A DNA stretch of 64,000 nucleotides from Phycisphaeraceae bacterium (GTDB lineage: Bacteria > Planctomycetota > Phycisphaerae > Phycisphaerales > UBA1924), in the NCBI GenBank assembly GCA_019636535.1, contig JAHBXK010000002.1, positions 124,001 through 188,000 on the forward strand. The letters run 5' to 3'. Position 1 is the first letter of the stretch. Every line of letters begins with the position of its first letter. The translations under genes were made by a program, and so were the position numbers. Shown here piece after piece: positions 42,240 to 51,088 of this stretch. A model generated the notes under the pieces. It did no database searches, was not told the DNA's origin, and saw only the letters and a program-made list of their open reading frames with translations.

Positions 42240-43583
42240 ATGTCCGCAACGCACGCAGGGGCCGGAACAGCCAAGGTCGTTCATCCGCCGGCAGGGAACG
42301 GAGCGGCGGGGGCGGTGGGGGGGGCTGGCGCTTCGCACGTCGCGGCGGATCGGACGGTTGCGCACCCCTTCGACCGACGCTCGCTGGCTGTGCTGACCGA
42401 CCTGGAGGCGAGCGGCCAGCTCAAGCACCTGCGGACGATCGAAGGGCCGATGGACGCCGTGGTGCGTGTTCGCGGGTACGGCGAGTGCCTGTGCTTCTGC
42501 TCGAACAACTATCTCGGCCTGGCCAACCACCCGGAGGTCGTTGAAGCGGGCCGCAAGGCGCTGCACGACTTCGGCGCGGGCACCGCGAGCGTGCGGTTCA
42601 TCTGCGGCACGTTCGGTCCCCACGAGGTGCTCGAGTCGACCATCGCCGATTTCTTCGGGTTCGAGTCGGCGTACACGTTCGTCTCGGCCTGGACGGCGAA
42701 CGAGGCGGTCTTCCCGACTCTTTGCGAACCCGGCGACGTCATCATTTCCGACGAACTCAACCACGCGTGCATCATCGATTCGATCCGGCTGGCATCCGTC
42801 ATCAAGCGCGGCGTGCACAAGGCGGTGTACAAACACAACCTGCTCGAAGGGCCGGGCGGTCTGCGCGAACGGCTCGAAGAGGCCAGACGGACCATCGAGC
42901 ACGAGTCACCCGCCGCGGCCGGTCGCGAGGCGCAGATCTGGGTCGTGACCGACGGCGTGTTCAGCATGGAGGGCGACATCGCCGACCTCGAAACTATGCG
43001 GCGCATGTGCGACGATTTCAACGCCATGCTCGTCGTCGACGATTCGCACGGGCACGGCGTGATGGGGCGAACCGGACGCGGAACGCACGAGCACTTCCAC
43101 CTCGTCGGGCACGTCGACATCCTCACCGGCACGCTCGGCAAGGCGCTGGGCGGTGCGGCGGGCGGGTTCGTGGCCGGCTCGCGCCGAGCGGTGGAGATGC
43201 TAATCCAACGCGGACGGCCCACGCTCTTCTCGAACGCGCTGCCCGTGACGGTCGCGTGCAGCGCGAACGCCGCGATCCGCGTGCTCGATCGCGAGCCGGC
43301 GCTCGTGCAGCGACTGCGTGAGAACGGCGTCTACGCCCGCCGGAAGATCCGCGAGGCCGGGTTCGAGGTGATCGAGTCGCCGACCGCGATCTGCCCGATC
43401 ATCGTCCATGACACCGCCAAGGCCATCGCGATGAGCAAGCGCCTGCTGGAGTTGGGCGTCTTCGTGATCGGCTTCGGGTACCCGGTTGTGCCCGAGGGCC
43501 ACGCCCGGCTGCGGGTGCAGATCTCGGCTGCGCACACCCACGAGCACATCGACGGACTCGTCGACGCGCTCAAGAAACTGTGA
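42240..43583 (+). CDS. kbl: Glycine C-acetyltransferase-like alpha-oxoamine synthase (2-amino-3-ketobutyrate CoA ligase)
   Basis: A 447-residue PLP enzyme. Family motifs: CSNNYLGLANHPEV, GTASVRFICGTFGPHEVLE, the Asp/His residues of VVDDSHGHGVMG and the PLP-lysine motif ILTGTLGKALGGAAGG. The FICGTF and LTGTLGKALGGA contexts fit Kbl better than the other alpha-oxoamine synthases (BioF, HemA, SPT). The reaction would cleave 2-amino-3-ketobutyrate with CoA to glycine and acetyl-CoA, or the reverse. No tdh (threonine dehydrogenase) gene is adjacent. About 45 residues of Gly/Ala-rich N-terminal extension precede the domain. GGAGTGA sits just before ATG 42240. Confidence 0.85.
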   Translation: MSATHAGAGTAKVVHPPAGNGAAGAVGGAGASHVAADRTVAHPFDRRSLAVLTDLEASGQLKHLRTIEGPMDAVVRVRGYGECLCFCSNNYLGLANHPEVVEAGRKALHDFGAGTASVRFICGTFGPHEVLESTIADFFGFESAYTFVSAWTANEAVFPTLCEPGDVIISDELNHACIIDSIRLASVIKRGVHKAVYKHNLLEGPGGLRERLEEARRTIEHESPAAAGREAQIWVVTDGVFSMEGDIADLETMRRMCDDFNAMLVVDDSHGHGVMGRTGRGTHEHFHLVGHVDILTGTLGKALGGAAGGFVAGSRRAVEMLIQRGRPTLFSNALPVTVACSANAAIRVLDREPALVQRLRENGVYARRKIREAGFEVIESPTAICPIIVHDTAKAIAMSKRLLELGVFVIGFGYPVVPEGHARLRVQISAAHTHEHIDGLVDALKKL

Positions 43584-43617
43584 TCCCGGCTCATCCGTCC
43601 GAGGTTCCACGCCCTGC

Positions 43618-44238
43618 ATGCAGCATGACGCCGACGACAACTCGCTTGCACGGAGTTGGTTGGCCGCGCTCGGCACGACGAACGTGCGGGCGGAACTGGA
43701 GGGGGTCTACGCGCGAATCAGCCAGGCGGTGGAGTCGCGCCGCCCGGTCTGCGAGACATCCGGACGGTGCTGCAAGTTCGAACAGTGGGGGCACCGTCTC
43801 TACGTGACGGGCCTCGAAGCAGCCTACACGGTGGCGCTGCTGGGCGAAGTCGATCAGCCGATCCACACTCCCACCGCGAACGCGAGCCCGTCGACTCGGA
43901 CCGTTTCGCTGATGCAGGCCGGTTCAGCGAGTCATCACGGCAGGGCGAAACTCGACGCATCCGGTCTGGCCCGAGCGCTCGCCGAGGGCGGCTGCCCCTT
44001 TCAAGTCGGCAAGTTGTGCGGAGTCCACCCGATCCGTCCGCTCGGTTGCCGCGTCTACTACTGCGACCCGACCGCGCAGGAGTGGCAGCAGGATCTCAGC
44101 GAGGTCATGCTCGCCGACGTGCGCTCGATCCACGAGCGTCACGATGTGCCTTATCGCTACGGCGAGTGGCGAGCCATGCTCAGGAAGTTCCTCGACGAGC
44201 GCGGTCGGACCATGCCGACCGCGACCGGCGTCAGTTGA
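43618..44238 (+). CDS. YkgJ-type putative zinc/iron-chelating protein
   Basis: A 206-residue protein with the Cys-rich signature of the YkgJ/UPF0153 family: CETSGRCCKFEQWG, then after an insert of about 60 residues CPFQVGKLCGVHPIRPLGC followed by RVYYCDP. The cysteines are thought to bind metal, and some members are linked to flagellar or lipid A modification; function here is unknown. The ATG at 43618 gives a compact N-terminus; the frame is open upstream into kbl. It is 34 bp behind kbl on the same strand and its 3' end overlaps the convergent CpcT-like gene by 8 bp. Confidence 0.82.
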   Translation: MQHDADDNSLARSWLAALGTTNVRAELEGVYARISQAVESRRPVCETSGRCCKFEQWGHRLYVTGLEAAYTVALLGEVDQPIHTPTANASPSTRTVSLMQAGSASHHGRAKLDASGLARALAEGGCPFQVGKLCGVHPIRPLGCRVYYCDPTAQEWQQDLSEVMLADVRSIHERHDVPYRYGEWRAMLRKFLDERGRTMPTATGVS

Positions 44239-44944
44239 CGATCGTGCCAGCACGCAGGTCCATGCGAACATCCGGCGAGACCTTCTTGAAGCGGTACCCG
44301 CCCTTGGTCGAGCCCCAGACCTGCTCCCCGCCCTCGTTGTAGCCGCGGTCCCACGAGATCATCAGATCCTCCCAGATCGTCACCTCGCTCGTGGCGTACG
44401 CCGCGCCGCGAAGCGACGAGCCGCACGCGGTGCCGCGCGTCCCGCCGTCGAACATGCTCGAGCAGTAGTGATAAGTGAGCGCCACACCGCAGCCGTCCTT
44501 GAGCGAGAGCCGAGCCGGGCTGAGCGATGCGAGCGGCCGATCGTCGGCCCACGCGCCCGCCCATTGCGCTTCGGGCTCTGGAAGCGTGTACACCTCGCTG
44601 ACGAAGGTGTTTGCCCCCGTCTTGATCAGGCGATAAACACGTTGGCGGTAGGGTCGATCCAGAGTCGACGCCGCGGCCTGTTCGACGTACAGCCAAGGCC
44701 CGTCCGCCCGCTCCGGCCAGACCTGCACGACCTTCAGTCGAATGTCGGCAAAGTCCGGGTCGGCCTCCGCTTGTTCGGCGGAGGCGAATGAGCCGCTGAG
44801 GTAGTCACGCAGTTGAGTGACTTCGATCGAGCGCATGCCGCCATTCGAAGCGCACCCGCCGAGCCCCGTGGCAAAGAGAGCGAACACGGCGAGAAGGGGG
44901 GCGACAACAGCGTGGCGCGTTTCAGCCAGAGTCGGATTCATCAT
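44231..44944 (-). CDS. CpcT/CpeT-like lipoprotein
   Basis: A 237-residue lipoprotein: signal peptide with lipobox (LFATGLGGC, Cys at about residue 31), then a CpcT/CpeT domain. The most telling blocks are WLYVEQAAAS and PYRQRVYRLIK, the core of the chromophore-lyase family, and later GCGVALTYHY and the pair GTACGSSLRGAAYATSEV. In cyanobacteria this fold attaches bilins to phycobiliproteins; here there is no other phycobilisome gene, and an envelope lipid anchor argues for another ligand. Start at the first of two adjacent ATGs (44944 or 44941). Overlaps the ykgJ-like gene end by 8 bp. Confidence 0.82.
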   Translation of the reverse strand: MMNPTLAETRHAVVAPLLAVFALFATGLGGCASNGGMRSIEVTQLRDYLSGSFASAEQAEADPDFADIRLKVVQVWPERADGPWLYVEQAAASTLDRPYRQRVYRLIKTGANTFVSEVYTLPEPEAQWAGAWADDRPLASLSPARLSLKDGCGVALTYHYCSSMFDGGTRGTACGSSLRGAAYATSEVTIWEDLMISWDRGYNEGGEQVWGSTKGGYRFKKVSPDVRMDLRAGTIVN

Positions 44945-45495
44945 GCCGCATCATTCGCACGGGTGTGCAAGCGTGCAGTCACCCGCACGCTCGGCCACGC
45001 AACTCCACCATCGCATCTGCCAATCTGTCACCTGTCGCTTTCACGTGACAGTGCGCGGCATGCGGAATCCCCGGTCTAGGGGGATGCGTTGCAGGCTCAA
45101 GGGCATGCTGTGAGTCAGAAAGAGCGTTTGGTTCGCGTTCAGGTCTCAACGGCACCAGTATTCAACTTGTGAAATCCCTTGTTCGCTCCATCAAGCACTT
45201 GTGTCAACCGGCACGCCGTGTGCTCCCTCGCTTTCGTGTGACTTCGCAGCGCTGGCCGAAACCCAAGCCGGCCGATCGATCGGTCGAGGGCATCCGGCAC
45301 AGACGCCACGCGAACCGCATGTTGGAGTGCCATCGGTATCAGGGATCAGGCGCTGACAGCCGATGCATTCCGGTCCGAACCGCACGAGGCGATCGGATCC
45401 GTTCGCACACTCCCGAACTAACCCCTACTTTGGGGCGTAGCGAGGGGCAGAGCGGGACAGGGCAAAGACGCCCGCCCCCGCCGAAAGAGGTGACC
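44945..45495 (+). other. Upstream region of clpC
   Basis: About 550 bp between the divergent CpcT-like lipoprotein and clpC. Nothing longer than short open frames. A hairpin with a 6-bp stem (45067-45072 with 45080-45085, ATCCCC/GGGGAT) and a 7-nt loop may be an operator or weak terminator. I saw no CIRCE or CtsR-type heptamer repeat, the usual clpC operators. Promoters for both genes must lie here. The strong ribosome site AAAGAGGTGA precedes the clpC ATG. Confidence 0.4.
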
Positions 45496-48096
45496 ATGTT
45501 CGAGCGATTCACAGACCGCGCCCGCAAAGTCATGGCCCTGGCAAACCAGGAAGCCCAGCGGTTCAACCACGAGTACATCGGGACCGAGCACATTCTGCTC
45601 GGTCTCGTGAAGGAAGGCTCGGGCGTTGGGGCCAACGTGCTCAAGCGCCTCGACGTCGATCTCCGCAAGGTCCGACTCGAAGTCGAGAAACTCGTCAAGA
45701 GCGGCCCCGACATGGTGACCATGGGCAAGTTGCCCCAGACGCCGCGCGCCAAGAAGGTCATCGAGTACGCGATCGAAGAGGCCCGAAACCTCAATCACAA
45801 TTACGTTGGCACCGAGCACTTGCTGCTCGGCCTGCTGCGCGAGCACGACGGTGTGGCCGCGCAGGTGCTGATGAACCTGAACCTGAAGTTGGACGAGGTG
45901 CGCGAGGAGGTGCTGAACCTGCTCGGCGCCGACACGGCCGAGAGCGACGAGTCCGGCGGCGGTGGTGGCAGCGCGGCCGAGACCGCGGGCGGCCCCTCGG
46001 CCGGTCCCGGCGGCGGTCCCTCGGGCGAAGGGCGCCGCGGCAAGAGCCGCACGCCCGCCCTCGACAGTTTCGGCCGCGACCTGACCGAACTGGCGAAGGA
46101 GAATCAGTTGGACCCGGTCATCGGCCGGGCGATCGAGATCGAGCGCCTGGTGCAGGTGCTCTGCCGCCGAACAAAGAACAACCCGGTCCTCCTGGGCGAG
46201 GCGGGCGTGGGCAAGACCGCGATCGTCGAGGGCCTCGCGCAGCGGATCATCAGCGGCGAGGTGCCGGACATCCTGCACGACCGCCGACTCGTCGTGCTCG
46301 ACTTGGCGATGATGGTCGCCGGCACCAAGTACCGCGGCCAGTTCGAGGAGCGGATCAAGGCCGTGATGAACGAGGTCCGCAAGGCGGGCAACGTGATCCT
46401 GTTCATCGACGAACTGCACACGCTCGTGGGCGCGGGCGGCGCGGAAGGCGCCATCGACGCGTCCAACGTCCTCAAGCCGGCCCTCGCCCGCGGCGAGATC
46501 CAGTGCATCGGCGCCACGACGTTCGACGAGTACCGCAAGTACATCGAGAAGGACGCGGCGCTTGCGCGCCGGTTCCAGTCGATCCCGGTCGATCCGCCGA
46601 GTGAGGAGCAGACCGTCGCCATTCTCAAGGGTCTGCGCGACAAGTACGAGCAGCACCACCGCGTCCAGATCACCGACGACGCGATCAAGTCGGCGGTGGA
46701 GCTGTCGGGCAGGTACATCTCCGGACGCGTGCAGCCCGACAAGTCGATCGACGTGATCGACGAGGCGGGCGCTCGCGTGCGGATCAAGAGCATGACCAAG
46801 CCGCCGAACTTGGCGGACTTGGAGGCGGAGATCGAGCGACTCACCGTCCAGAAGGACGAGGCCGTAAAGGCCGCGGACTACGAGAAGGCGGCGGAGCTGC
46901 GCGATCAGGCCGAGCAGAAGCGGCGTGAAAAGGAGACGATCCAGCGGTCGTGGCGAGACAAGGCCAAGGAAGTCTCCGGCACGGTCGACGAGGAAGTCAT
47001 CGCCGAGGTCGTGAGCAAGATGACCGGCGTCCCGCTCAAGCGTCTGGACAAGGACGAGGCGGCCCGACTCATGGAACTCGAGAAGGAACTCCACAAGAAG
47101 GTCATTTCGCAGGACGACGCGATCAAGGCGATCAGCAAGTCCATCCGTCGCGCCCGCGCGGGGTTGAAGGACCCCAAGCGGCCGATGGGCTCCTTCATCT
47201 TCGTGGGTCCATCGGGCGTCGGCAAGACGCTCGTCGCCAAGACGCTCGCCGAGTTCATGTTCGGTGACGAGGACGCCCTCGTCGTGCTCGACATGTCCGA
47301 GTACATGGAGAAGCACAACGTCAGCCGACTCGTCGGCGCGCCCCCCGGCTACGTCGGGTACGAAGAGGGCGGCCAATTGACCGAGCGCGTCCGGCGCCGT
47401 CCCTACAGCGTGATCCTGCTCGACGAGGTCGAGAAGGCGCACCCCGACGTCTTCAACATGCTCCTGCAGATCATGGAGGAAGGCCGCCTGACCGACTCGT
47501 TCGGCCGTCACGTCGACTTCCGCAACACCATCATGATCATGACCAGCAACATCGGCGCTGATCTGATCAAGGGTGGCGGCGGCTTCGGCTTCGCCAAGCG
47601 GACCGACCAGTCGAACTTCGACAGCATCAAGTCGATCCTGATGAAGGAGATCGAACGGTTCTTCCGCCCCGAGTTCATCAACCGACTCGACGACGTCATC
47701 GTCTTCCGCCCGCTCACTAAGGACGACCTGAACACGATCGTCGATCTGGAGGTCGGCAAGGTGATCTCACGCCTCATGCAGCAGGGCATCCACCTCGAAC
47801 TCGACGCCAAGGCCAAGGACTACCTCATCGACAAGGGCTTCAACCCCGACTACGGCGCCCGCCCGCTCCGCAGGGCCGTCGGTCAGTACGTTGAGGACCC
47901 GCTCAGCGAAATGCTCCTGCAGGGCGACATCAAGCGGCCTTGCCTCATCAAGGTCACACGCCGCGACGGCCCGGATTTCCCCGGCCCCGACGGCAAGGGC
48001 GAGGACCACCTCTACTTCACCCCCGAGTCGATCCCCGAGGAGAAGACGCCCAAGAGCACCGCCGAGGGCGACAAGCCCGTCGGCGCGGGCGCCTGA
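45496..48096 (+). CDS. clpC: ATP-dependent Clp protease ATPase subunit ClpC
   Basis: An 866-residue AAA+ unfoldase that feeds substrates to ClpP. Domains: two Clp-N repeats (residues 1-145, opening [20 protein letters not shown]), a Gly/Ser-rich linker at about 150-185, the first AAA+ module (Walker [10 protein letters not shown] near 235, Walker [14 protein letters not shown]), a UVR-type helical region (about 445-480, [18 protein letters not shown]), which marks ClpC rather than ClpA/ClpB, and the second AAA+ module ([20 protein letters not shown] near 570). It is closed by the D2-small domain. Start ATG 45496 with a strong ribosome site. The partner clpP pair lies 24 kb away. A hairpin terminator follows. 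Confidence 0.96.
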   Translation: MFERFTDRARKVMALANQEAQRFNHEYIGTEHILLGLVKEGSGVGANVLKRLDVDLRKVRLEVEKLVKSGPDMVTMGKLPQTPRAKKVIEYAIEEARNLNHNYVGTEHLLLGLLREHDGVAAQVLMNLNLKLDEVREEVLNLLGADTAESDESGGGGGSAAETAGGPSAGPGGGPSGEGRRGKSRTPALDSFGRDLTELAKENQLDPVIGRAIEIERLVQVLCRRTKNNPVLLGEAGVGKTAIVEGLAQRIISGEVPDILHDRRLVVLDLAMMVAGTKYRGQFEERIKAVMNEVRKAGNVILFIDELHTLVGAGGAEGAIDASNVLKPALARGEIQCIGATTFDEYRKYIEKDAALARRFQSIPVDPPSEEQTVAILKGLRDKYEQHHRVQITDDAIKSAVELSGRYISGRVQPDKSIDVIDEAGARVRIKSMTKPPNLADLEAEIERLTVQKDEAVKAADYEKAAELRDQAEQKRREKETIQRSWRDKAKEVSGTVDEEVIAEVVSKMTGVPLKRLDKDEAARLMELEKELHKKVISQDDAIKAISKSIRRARAGLKDPKRPMGSFIFVGPSGVGKTLVAKTLAEFMFGDEDALVVLDMSEYMEKHNVSRLVGAPPGYVGYEEGGQLTERVRRRPYSVILLDEVEKAHPDVFNMLLQIMEEGRLTDSFGRHVDFRNTIMIMTSNIGADLIKGGGGFGFAKRTDQSNFDSIKSILMKEIERFFRPEFINRLDDVIVFRPLTKDDLNTIVDLEVGKVISRLMQQGIHLELDAKAKDYLIDKGFNPDYGARPLRRAVGQYVEDPLSEMLLQGDIKRPCLIKVTRRDGPDFPGPDGKGEDHLYFTPESIPEEKTPKSTAEGDKPVGAGA

Positions 48097-48145
48097 GCCC
48101 ACGCCCTTCACGGACACCATCCGCGTCGATGCACTACCCTCCCAA

Positions 48146-48169
48146 GGCCCGGAGAAATCCGGGCCCTTT
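48146..48169 (+). terminator. Rho-independent terminator of clpC
   Basis: A 7-bp GC stem (48146-48152 with 48159-48165, GGCCCGG/CCGGGCC), a 6-nt loop and CTTTC after it, 50 bp past the clpC stop. The T-tract is short but the position fits. Confidence 0.7.
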
Positions 48170-48246
48170 CATTTGACCGATGTGCAGCATGCGGACGCTG
48201 CGCCAACGATCCCCGCGGGCGGTGCGGGCTTTGGAGACACTCCGCC

Positions 48247-48630
48247 ATGCTCGACGCGTTGAAGGCCGCCGGCGCGATCGCCGGTCTGATGAAGAACAAG
48301 GACGCGATGAAGGCCGCAACCGAGCGGATCAAGATCGCGATGAAGCAGTTACGGTGCGAGGGCGCTGCCGGCGGCGGCGCTGCCCGCGTCGTGGTCTCGG
48401 GCGACCTCGAAGTGCTGAGCGTGGCGCTGGCCCCAGCGCTCGCCCTCTCGCTCACCAACCCCGCCGGCGTCGAGCAGGCCGAACGCCTCATCGTTGAGGC
48501 CGCGAACAAGGCGATCCATCAGGCCAAGGAGGAGTCTCGCAAGATCCTGACGCGCGAGGCCGAAGCGATGGGCCTCGGTGATCTCGTGTCGGGCTCGGGC
48601 GGTCCGTTCGCGAGCCTAATGGGCTCCTGA
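48247..48630 (+). CDS. ybaB: YbaB/EbfC family nucleoid-associated protein
   Basis: A 127-residue small DNA-binding protein. The N-terminal helix (MLDALKAAGAIAGLMKNK) is followed by the strand pair GGGAARVVVSGDLEVLSVAL and the C-terminal helix (AANKAIHQAKEESRKILTREAEAMG). This matches YbaB proteins, which dimerise and bind DNA. In many bacteria the gene sits between dnaX and recR; neither is here. It ends 20 bp before the convergent four-CxxC protein. Confidence 0.85.
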   Translation: MLDALKAAGAIAGLMKNKDAMKAATERIKIAMKQLRCEGAAGGGAARVVVSGDLEVLSVALAPALALSLTNPAGVEQAERLIVEAANKAIHQAKEESRKILTREAEAMGLGDLVSGSGGPFASLMGS

Positions 48631-48650
48631 CCTCGCAGGCGATCGCCCAT

Positions 48651-48992
48651 TCAAACCGGCCGCTTCCAAGCCACGTCCGGGTCCTTCTCAATCGCCGTCG
48701 CGCCCTGCTTGATGCAGCGAAGGCAGACGCGGACCTCCCGGTCCAGCGGGCTCGCCCACTGCGGCTGCTTGCGGTCTTCAAGGCACATCGTGCACTTTGA
48801 GCCCGAATGCTCGTGCCCGCCCTGAAGCCCGACCACCTCGGCGTACGCGACGCTCAGGCACTTCAGGCAGATCAGCGCGCCCTGATGTCCCTCGATCATC
48901 GGCGGCTGCTCCGGGTCGTTCTGGTCAAACACCGTGCGGCAATAGTCGCAGAGCGATTCGATCACGGTGCCGTCGGGGCGTGTGCGGTGCAT
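48651..48992 (-). CDS. Small four-CxxC zinc-binding protein
   Basis: A 113-residue protein with four CxxC motifs: CDYC, CLKC, CTMC and CLRC, enough for two zinc sites. Motif spacing and the run GALICLKCLSVAYAEVV resemble the ClpX/C4-type zinc finger and its relatives, but no ATPase follows, so it is not ClpX. Function unknown; the compact double-knuckle layout suggests protein or nucleic-acid binding. ATG 48992 (MHRTRPDGT). The upstream ABC-transporter gene on the same strand ends 16 bp away. Confidence 0.7.
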   Translation of the reverse strand: MHRTRPDGTVIESLCDYCRTVFDQNDPEQPPMIEGHQGALICLKCLSVAYAEVVGLQGGHEHSGSKCTMCLEDRKQPQWASPLDREVRVCLRCIKQGATAIEKDPDVAWKRPV

Positions 48993-49008
48993 GGTTCGCC
49001 TCGGTAGT

Positions 49009-50982
49009 TCAGTCCGCAGCGCCGGGCGCATCGCCCGTCAGTTGCTCGCGTGCGAGTGTTTGATACAACACGCATCGCTTGAGCAGTTCAGCGTGCTTCC
49101 CCTGATCGACGATGCGACCCTGATCCATCACGACGATGCGGTCGGCCGCCAGCACGGTCGAGAGTCGATGGGCGACGATCAGGCAGGTGCGACCGGCCGG
49201 CGCGGTGTCCTGCCTTGGGGCATTGTCGGTCGTACGCACGTGCGATTCGGCCACGAACTCCGCGATCGCCTCGGCAATCCGCGCTTCGCTCTCCGCGTCG
49301 ATCATGCTCGTGGCCTCGTCGAGGATCAGGATCGCCGGGTCCCGCAGAATCGCCCGCGCGATCGCCAGCCGCTGCCGTTGCCCGCCCGAGAGCCCCGTGC
49401 CCCCCTCGCCCAGCGCATGGTCAAACCCGCCCGGCTTGGCCAGGATGAAGTCCTCGGCCCGAGCACGGCGCGCCGCATCGCGGATGACCCGATCCGCCGC
49501 GGCCGAGTCATCCGGCAGCGAAGCGCCGTACGCGATGTTGTCGCGGATCGTCCCCGTGAACAGCACCGTCTCCTGCGTCACCACGGCGATCTGCGACCGC
49601 AATGACCGCACGTTCACCGTCCGAACGTCCTTCCCGTCGATCAGCACGCGCCCGGACGAGCACTCCAGCAACCGCGGAATCAGCGAAAGCAGCGTCGTCT
49701 TCCCCGAGCCGTTCGGGCCCACGAACGCCACCGTCTCGCCGAAGCGAACCGTGAGCGAAACCCCGTCCACCGCCGGCTTGGCGGAACCTGTGTACGCCGC
49801 ACAGGCGTTGTCAAACTCGACGGTGCGACCGTGCCGCGCCATCGCCGCCAGCCCCGGCTCGCGCCCGTGCTCAACCTCGAAAGCCATCAGTTCGCTCAGC
49901 CGTCCCGCCGCGGCGTCGGCTTGGCTCATGTCGTTCGCCAGCCCGGACAGCGGCTTGAGCGAAGCCCCCGCCACGCCCAGCGAGCCCAGCACGATGAAGA
50001 ACGTCGTCGCGTTCAGGTCGCCCGAGATGATCGCCTTCACCGCCACCAGCGAGAGCGCCCCGAGCACGATCAGCGTCACGGTCTCAACCAGCGGCGACGA
50101 GAGCGCGCGGGCCGTCCGCACCTTGAACTCCTGCTCAACCACGCGCCGGCTCACGCCGTCGAACCGCGCCGATTCGCGATCCTCGGCGGTGTGGACCTTC
50201 ACCACCCGCAGGCCCGACAGCACCTCGTTGGCCGTGTGATACAGCGACGCCTGCCCCTCGAGCGCCGAGCGCGACGCACGGTTGATCCGCTTCCCCAGTT
50301 TCCGGATGATCGTGTACACCACGGGCCCGGCCAGCAGCGCCCCCGCGGCGATCCGCCAGTCATACCAGAACGCCACCAGCACCGCCACCAGCCCCTTGCT
50401 CGCCTGCGCCAGCGCCCGCGACACCAGCGCGTTCAGGCCCACGCTCAGCGCAGCGCTGTCGTACACGATCCGCGAGATCAGGTCACTCGGCCCCACGCGA
50501 AGCACCGTCCCCAGCGGCAGGTGGATCACCCGATCGAACGCCGCGGATCGGATGTTCGCGATCGTCCGCGCGATCACCGTCAGCGACAGATACGCGTGCA
50601 GAAAGTTGAAGGTTGCGCCGACCACCGTCAGCACGCCCAGGCCGATCAGGATCCACACCACCGCCGTGAAAGGCCCCTCCGGCAGACGCTCGATCCACGT
50701 CCGCGGAATCTGCCCGAGGAACGGCGCATTCCGCGAGATCGCCGCGTTCAGGTCCGACGCCAGTTCCGGCAGGCCCCTGCGGTCATTGGGGTCGCCCAGC
50801 GCCTGGTCGAGGATCGGCTTGATGCCCAGGATCCCCGCCCCCAGACCCCCCGCCGAAACAAACGCGCACCCCATCGCCGTCGCCAGCGTCAGGCGGTAGC
50901 GGAGCATCAATCGGGCGTAGGTCCAGAAGTGTTTCAACGGGTTTGACCGGCCAAGCCGTCCAGCGTCGACGGTCTGTCCCAA
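49009..50982 (-). CDS. MsbA-like ABC exporter (fused permease and ATPase)
   Basis: A 657-residue half-transporter with an N-terminal six-helix membrane domain (for example VVWILIGLGVLTVVGATFNFLHAYLSL) and a C-terminal nucleotide-binding domain. The latter has Walker A VGPNGSGKTTLLSL, Q-loop VTQETVLFTGTIRDN, signature GLSGGQRQRLAIARA, Walker B AILILDEATS and H-loop IVAHRLST. Family: lipid or drug exporters acting as homodimers; MsbA flips lipid A-core, and an envelope lipid is the likely cargo next to the glycosyltransferases. An insertion of about 20 residues between Walker B and H-loop (SHVRTTDNAPRQD) is unusual. Start TTG 50982 with GAGGCGG upstream. Confidence 0.9.
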   Translation of the reverse strand: MGQTVDAGRLGRSNPLKHFWTYARLMLRYRLTLATAMGCAFVSAGGLGAGILGIKPILDQALGDPNDRRGLPELASDLNAAISRNAPFLGQIPRTWIERLPEGPFTAVVWILIGLGVLTVVGATFNFLHAYLSLTVIARTIANIRSAAFDRVIHLPLGTVLRVGPSDLISRIVYDSAALSVGLNALVSRALAQASKGLVAVLVAFWYDWRIAAGALLAGPVVYTIIRKLGKRINRASRSALEGQASLYHTANEVLSGLRVVKVHTAEDRESARFDGVSRRVVEQEFKVRTARALSSPLVETVTLIVLGALSLVAVKAIISGDLNATTFFIVLGSLGVAGASLKPLSGLANDMSQADAAAGRLSELMAFEVEHGREPGLAAMARHGRTVEFDNACAAYTGSAKPAVDGVSLTVRFGETVAFVGPNGSGKTTLLSLIPRLLECSSGRVLIDGKDVRTVNVRSLRSQIAVVTQETVLFTGTIRDNIAYGASLPDDSAAADRVIRDAARRARAEDFILAKPGGFDHALGEGGTGLSGGQRQRLAIARAILRDPAILILDEATSMIDAESEARIAEAIAEFVAESHVRTTDNAPRQDTAPAGRTCLIVAHRLSTVLAADRIVVMDQGRIVDQGKHAELLKRCVLYQTLAREQLTGDAPGAAD

Positions 50983-51088
50983 GCGACCGCCTCAGCGCGA
51001 GAGTCCCGCCGACGAGCGCCGGGCAGTCACTTTAGGGCACTCTGGCCGATCGAACCCGCCGCCGCGGATAGCATCGACTCCCACGCGC

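Noticed and set aside
42240-43583. BioF or serine palmitoyltransferase
   Set aside because: The motifs around the PLP lysine and the FICGT segment fit Kbl better, and no biotin or sphingolipid genes are adjacent.
44945-45495. CIRCE or CtsR operator before clpC
   Set aside because: No TTAGCACTC/GAGTGCTAA pair or heptamer repeat is visible; only a 6-bp hairpin at 45067-45085.
45418-47511. 697-codon open frame antisense to clpC
   Set aside because: Same cause; rich in Leu, Arg, Val and Asp repeats typical of shadow translations, with clear clpC motifs on the other strand.
48651-48992. ClpX fragment
   Set aside because: It has C4-type knuckles but no AAA+ domain, and four CxxC motifs rather than two.
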